Source of the DNA: Caldifarciminota bacterium
GTDB lineage: Bacteria; Hydrothermota; Tepidihabitantia; Tepidihabitantales; CAIPLT01
Assembly (NCBI GenBank): GCA_025061975.1
Contig: JANXBB010000199.1
Span: 1-17,007 of the forward strand
DNA length: 17,007 bases
Reading direction: 5' to 3'
The notes under the pieces are model-generated. The model made no database searches. It had not been told where the DNA came from and saw nothing but the letters and a program-made list of their open reading frames with translations. The first letter of the stretch is position 1. Each line of letters begins with the position of its first letter. Below are positions 14,588 through 17,007 of this stretch, in pieces. A program made the translations under genes and the position numbers.

Positions 14588-15739
14588 ATGCCACTTTTGT
14601 CAAAAAAGGTAAATTGCATTTTTAGTATTTTTTTATTATCAATTAGTTATTCAGTCTATGCTTCTTGTCAATGTCCTTCTGAATTATTAAGCAATTTAAG
14701 ACCGATAACCGGCGGCTTTGCATGGGGAATAGAGCTTGGTGGTTCTTATTATCTGGTAAAATCAAACACGGTAGAGCATTACTATTTTCCCCAATTAAAT
14801 TCAGCTTTAACTTATAACACTCCGATAAACCTAGGGTTTCTGCTAAATTTTGTAGTAAAATATCGCCCGTCAAGTACTGTCAACTGTCCTCTAGGAATTG
14901 CAAAATCCGATGTGGTTTGGGGTATTTGGCAAAGTTTTGCTGAATTTTCAAATAGTAAATGGCATGTTCGGGTTGGTCGGCAGCAATACATAAATGGACT
15001 CGGGTATATTTTTGATATCCGGATGGACGGAATTATGATAACCCGAACATGGACTAAATGTTATAGCCGGCTATTTTTAGGAACTGTTGCTTCTGATATT
15101 GGACAAAACGGATTTTTCTGCGCGAGAGAAGTTCTACTTGAGGAACGGATATGTTCTCGCCAACTTTGTAATGCTCGTTATGGACAAAATAGCCTATTGG
15201 CAATTAGTGTTGATGCTCAAAAGTTTCAGTTAACTGTTGCTCGTCAGTTTGCTCGGGTGCGTGCATTTAATGAGTATCTTGTCAGTGGGGTTGTAAACTT
15301 AAAAATTCTAAAAAATTTATCACTAATTAGTGAATTTACTCCACGCTTTGAACTAGACAATTCATGCTTTTATTATACAGTAATTAGTTATTTGAATTAT
15401 CGGACAAATTTTCTAAGAATAAAAATTGGAGGCTTAATAAGCAATAAACCTGTACTTTTGGGATTGAGAGGTTTGGGTGAACGAATGCGATTCGGTCCAA
15501 TGGATCGTAATGTCGGTTTTTTCCAAACATCAATAACTTTAGTGCCGAAAGTTGATTTTCAGATTAATTATTATCACCGAATTAATAATCAATATCCAGA
15601 TCAAAACAGCGAATTAGACATCGGATTTATTATTCGGACTTTTCCAAGAACCCAAATTTTTCTTTTCGGGGTTGCTGTAGATTTGTTACAAGCAAGGGCT
15701 TTATTGCAATCTAACATCGAGATTCGTTATGTCTTATAA
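14588..15739 (+). CDS. Cys-rich porin-like outer-membrane beta-barrel protein
   Basis: 383 residues with a signal peptide (hydrophobic about 9-21, likely cleavage after VYA at 23-25) and a body of alternating strands typical of a barrel of perhaps 14-18 strands. The segment WHVRVGRQQYINGLGYIFD (125-143), closed by RMDG (145-148), resembles the GRQ...DG pattern of alginate-export-like porins; I would not assign a substrate. The mature N-terminus starts S-C27-Q-C29-P, and further cysteines lie at 100, 158, 178, 189, 194 and 260, many for an outer-membrane barrel. It is 6 nt after the exported ferredoxin gene. It may form a pore, or a sheath through which an electron carrier passes (inference). 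The start has no Shine-Dalgarno sequence. Confidence 0.75.
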   Translation: MPLLSKKVNCIFSIFLLSISYSVYASCQCPSELLSNLRPITGGFAWGIELGGSYYLVKSNTVEHYYFPQLNSALTYNTPINLGFLLNFVVKYRPSSTVNCPLGIAKSDVVWGIWQSFAEFSNSKWHVRVGRQQYINGLGYIFDIRMDGIMITRTWTKCYSRLFLGTVASDIGQNGFFCAREVLLEERICSRQLCNARYGQNSLLAISVDAQKFQLTVARQFARVRAFNEYLVSGVVNLKILKNLSLISEFTPRFELDNSCFYYTVISYLNYRTNFLRIKIGGLISNKPVLLGLRGLGERMRFGPMDRNVGFFQTSITLVPKVDFQINYYHRINNQYPDQNSELDIGFIIRTFPRTQIFLFGVAVDLLQARALLQSNIEIRYVL

Positions 15740-15759
15740 AAAGAAAACTTAGAGTTTTT

Positions 15760-15774
15760 AACCAGGAGGCGGTA
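15760..15774 (+). promoter_or_regulatory. strong Shine-Dalgarno sequence for the lipoprotein gene
   Basis: CAGGAGGCGGTA stands directly before ATG at 15775, a full AGGAGG at good spacing. It is the only canonical ribosome-binding site I see in the window and fixes the start codon. Confidence 0.85.
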
Positions 15775-16362
15775 ATGAAACATTGTATAATTATTGTCGG
15801 ATTAATAACCTTCTGTAATTTTCTTCAAGCATGCATGATTAAAATAACCCCTGAGAAAACCTCGGGGAATTTAAACGAAGAACTTAAAGTTACGATTTCT
15901 GTTCGTAATCAGCATATTCCTTGCCCTTTAGCAATTAATTCCACTGAGATTGCAATTGACGGAGGGAGTATTATCAATCAAACTGATTGGACAAAGAAAA
16001 GTGCAACCGAGTACGAGAAGTCAATTACTGTGAAGCTTACTGCAACTCCTAAAACAATAATTAATGTTAAACGAGCCTGCGACATCAAAACATCACAGGC
16101 TACAGCACAGATCGACGTGAAAAATAACATTTCAACGGATTTTAAAACACTTACTCAAACTATTAAAGAAACAACTACCACTGTCCTTAACAAGTTGGGA
16201 CAACTGTATTTATTGCGGTCTAATCTTCAAACTCTAAATCAATTAGAAAAAGATCCTAAGCTAAAAAAGCAAATTTCTAATCTTATCGGAGAGCTTGATA
16301 GCATCCTAAAATCCTCAAGAAAATTAGCTACTCGGTGTTCCTTATTGTTAAAAGGGTTATAA
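15775..16362 (+). CDS. lipoprotein with beta-rich N-domain and helical C-domain, function unknown
   Basis: 195 residues. A signal ends in the lipobox FLQAC, so C20 should be lipidated and the protein membrane-anchored. Residues 21-115 are beta-strand-rich, like an Ig-type or adhesin-like domain, with C50 (HIPCPLAI) and C102 (RACDIK) placed to form a disulphide. Residues about 120-185 are Lys/Leu/Thr-rich and likely helical or coiled coil (LQTLNQLEKDPKLKKQIS and what follows), with C188 near the end. I do not recognise the family. It lies 35 nt after the barrel gene and 7 nt before the next, and is the only gene of the operon with a perfect Shine-Dalgarno site, perhaps to raise its yield relative to the barrel. 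Confidence 0.75.
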   Translation: MKHCIIIVGLITFCNFLQACMIKITPEKTSGNLNEELKVTISVRNQHIPCPLAINSTEIAIDGGSIINQTDWTKKSATEYEKSITVKLTATPKTIINVKRACDIKTSQATAQIDVKNNISTDFKTLTQTIKETTTTVLNKLGQLYLLRSNLQTLNQLEKDPKLKKQISNLIGELDSILKSSRKLATRCSLLLKGL

Positions 16363-16369
16363 AACAAAT

Positions 16370-17007
16370 ATGAATTGTCCCCAAAAATTCATTCTTAAAT
16401 TATTAGTTGTTACAAACCTATTAGCTTACGCCACAGGTGATAGAAACTTGACGATTAACTCTTGTGGTAATCATCCAACCGGAGGTCGAGCAACGATATA
16501 CTTTAATCCTAATATTCCTTCAACAGTAAGTATAGCACAAGAAATAGCTATTGGTGTCATCCTAAAATTAGGGCCCACTACCAATCGGTTAGCAGGTGTT
16601 ATGTTAGTTAACGGTTCCGGTCTTCTGCCTTCACAAGATGGTTGGGCTATTATTCAAGATCCTAACAGAAACCCTAGTCCTTACAATTACAACGAAAAAT
16701 CAAATCTGCAAGACAGCACGGTATTTTTGTGGATCCTACGCGCCCCAACAACAATTGGCGCACGTCAACTTCGAGCTAAATTGTTCTACGGCGATAATGG
16801 TGCTAAAAGTAAAGAAGCTACGCCAATTACTATCAATGTGCTACCTATGGAGATTACCGAAAATCAAAAATCTACGAGTATGTTTCAATTAAAACTTCTA
16901 ACTTCAAATATTGTAAAGAATCAACTGGAAATAACAACCCAAACTGGTAATTTTGATGGATTTATTGAAATTTATAATACCTTAGGTAAATCAGTAATGT
17001 CCCCAAT
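16370..17007 (+). CDS. secreted protein with type IX-like C-terminal sorting segment, partial (3' end outside window)
   Basis: An open frame of 212 codons from ATG at 16370-16372 to the window edge. A basic/hydrophobic N-terminus (about 1-22) looks like a signal peptide. Residues about 30-157 are beta-rich and start SCGNHPTGGRATIYFNP. The order of strands, the Cys near the mature N-terminus and the GDNG turn (141-144) recall the choice-of-anchor V/reeler-like domains of FCB secreted proteins, a low-confidence match. From about 172 the chain reads FQLKLLTSNIVKNQLEI and then GFIEIYNTLGKSV (197-209), which resembles type A sorting tails of the type IX secretion system. The gene likely ends soon after the window. 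It follows the lipoprotein gene by 7 nt, last visible member of the operon. Confidence 0.72.
   Translation, partial: MNCPQKFILKLLVVTNLLAYATGDRNLTINSCGNHPTGGRATIYFNPNIPSTVSIAQEIAIGVILKLGPTTNRLAGVMLVNGSGLLPSQDGWAIIQDPNRNPSPYNYNEKSNLQDSTVFLWILRAPTTIGARQLRAKLFYGDNGAKSKEATPITINVLPMEITENQKSTSMFQLKLLTSNIVKNQLEITTQTGNFDGFIEIYNTLGKSVMSP

Noticed and set aside
16638-16892. 84-codon plus-strand ORF near the right edge
   Set aside because: Out of frame inside the larger open frame from 16370, which has a signal peptide and sorting-tail-like end.
1-17007. CRISPR arrays, insertion sequences, phage or toxin-antitoxin genes
   Set aside because: No regularly spaced repeats, transposase motifs, terminal repeats or phage proteins were seen on either strand.

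Overview
This AT-rich (roughly 60% or more A+T by eye), gene-dense 17 kb bacterial window combines a conserved core (pyrimidine synthesis, the rod-shape elongasome, acetyl-CoA carboxylase, Era) with envelope genes that look like those of the FCB superphylum or a neighbouring candidate phylum such as WOR-3. The lineage hints are a PorV/PorQ-like outer-membrane barrel, a protein whose C-terminus resembles a type IX sorting tail, a double-membrane envelope, and the near absence of Shine-Dalgarno sequences. This placement is inference; no rRNA or other marker in the window fixes it.

Layout. (1) 2064 down to 1, minus strand: a sigma70-type promoter, a tRNA(CAU), two small membrane proteins, pyrB and the 5' part of pyrC, with only 14 nt between the tRNA and the first ORF. 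(2) 2065-2554: an AT-rich gap without a credible gene. (3) 8884 down to 2555, minus: mreB-mreC-mreD-mrdA-rodA-rlmN, mostly joined by ATGA or longer overlaps; this is the lateral-wall synthesis machine plus a 23S rRNA/tRNA methyltransferase. (4) 8851-8998: a divergent regulatory region with two promoters whose -10 boxes lie 6-7 nt from the ATG on each side (predicted leaderless mRNAs) and a perfect 16-bp palindrome between them. (5) 8999-12905, plus: a conserved protein of unknown function with a barrel-sandwich-like N-terminus and KOW-like C-terminus, a PorV-like barrel, accA and era. (6) 14245 down to 12874, minus: promoter, tRNA-Gln(CUG), a one-domain EamA-type membrane protein and a GNAT-like protein whose 3' end overlaps era tail to tail. 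(7) 14263-17007, plus: a promoter and an operon of four exported proteins: a signal-bearing 2[4Fe-4S] ferredoxin, a Cys-rich porin-like barrel, a lipoprotein with a predicted helical tail, and a partial secreted protein with a sorting-tail-like end.

The most novel-looking part is region 7, which could be an envelope redox or surface-assembly system. Other notable signals are two independent tRNA-led mRNAs, promoters placed to give leaderless or nearly leaderless messages, and one isolated perfect AGGAGG in a window otherwise almost free of Shine-Dalgarno sites.
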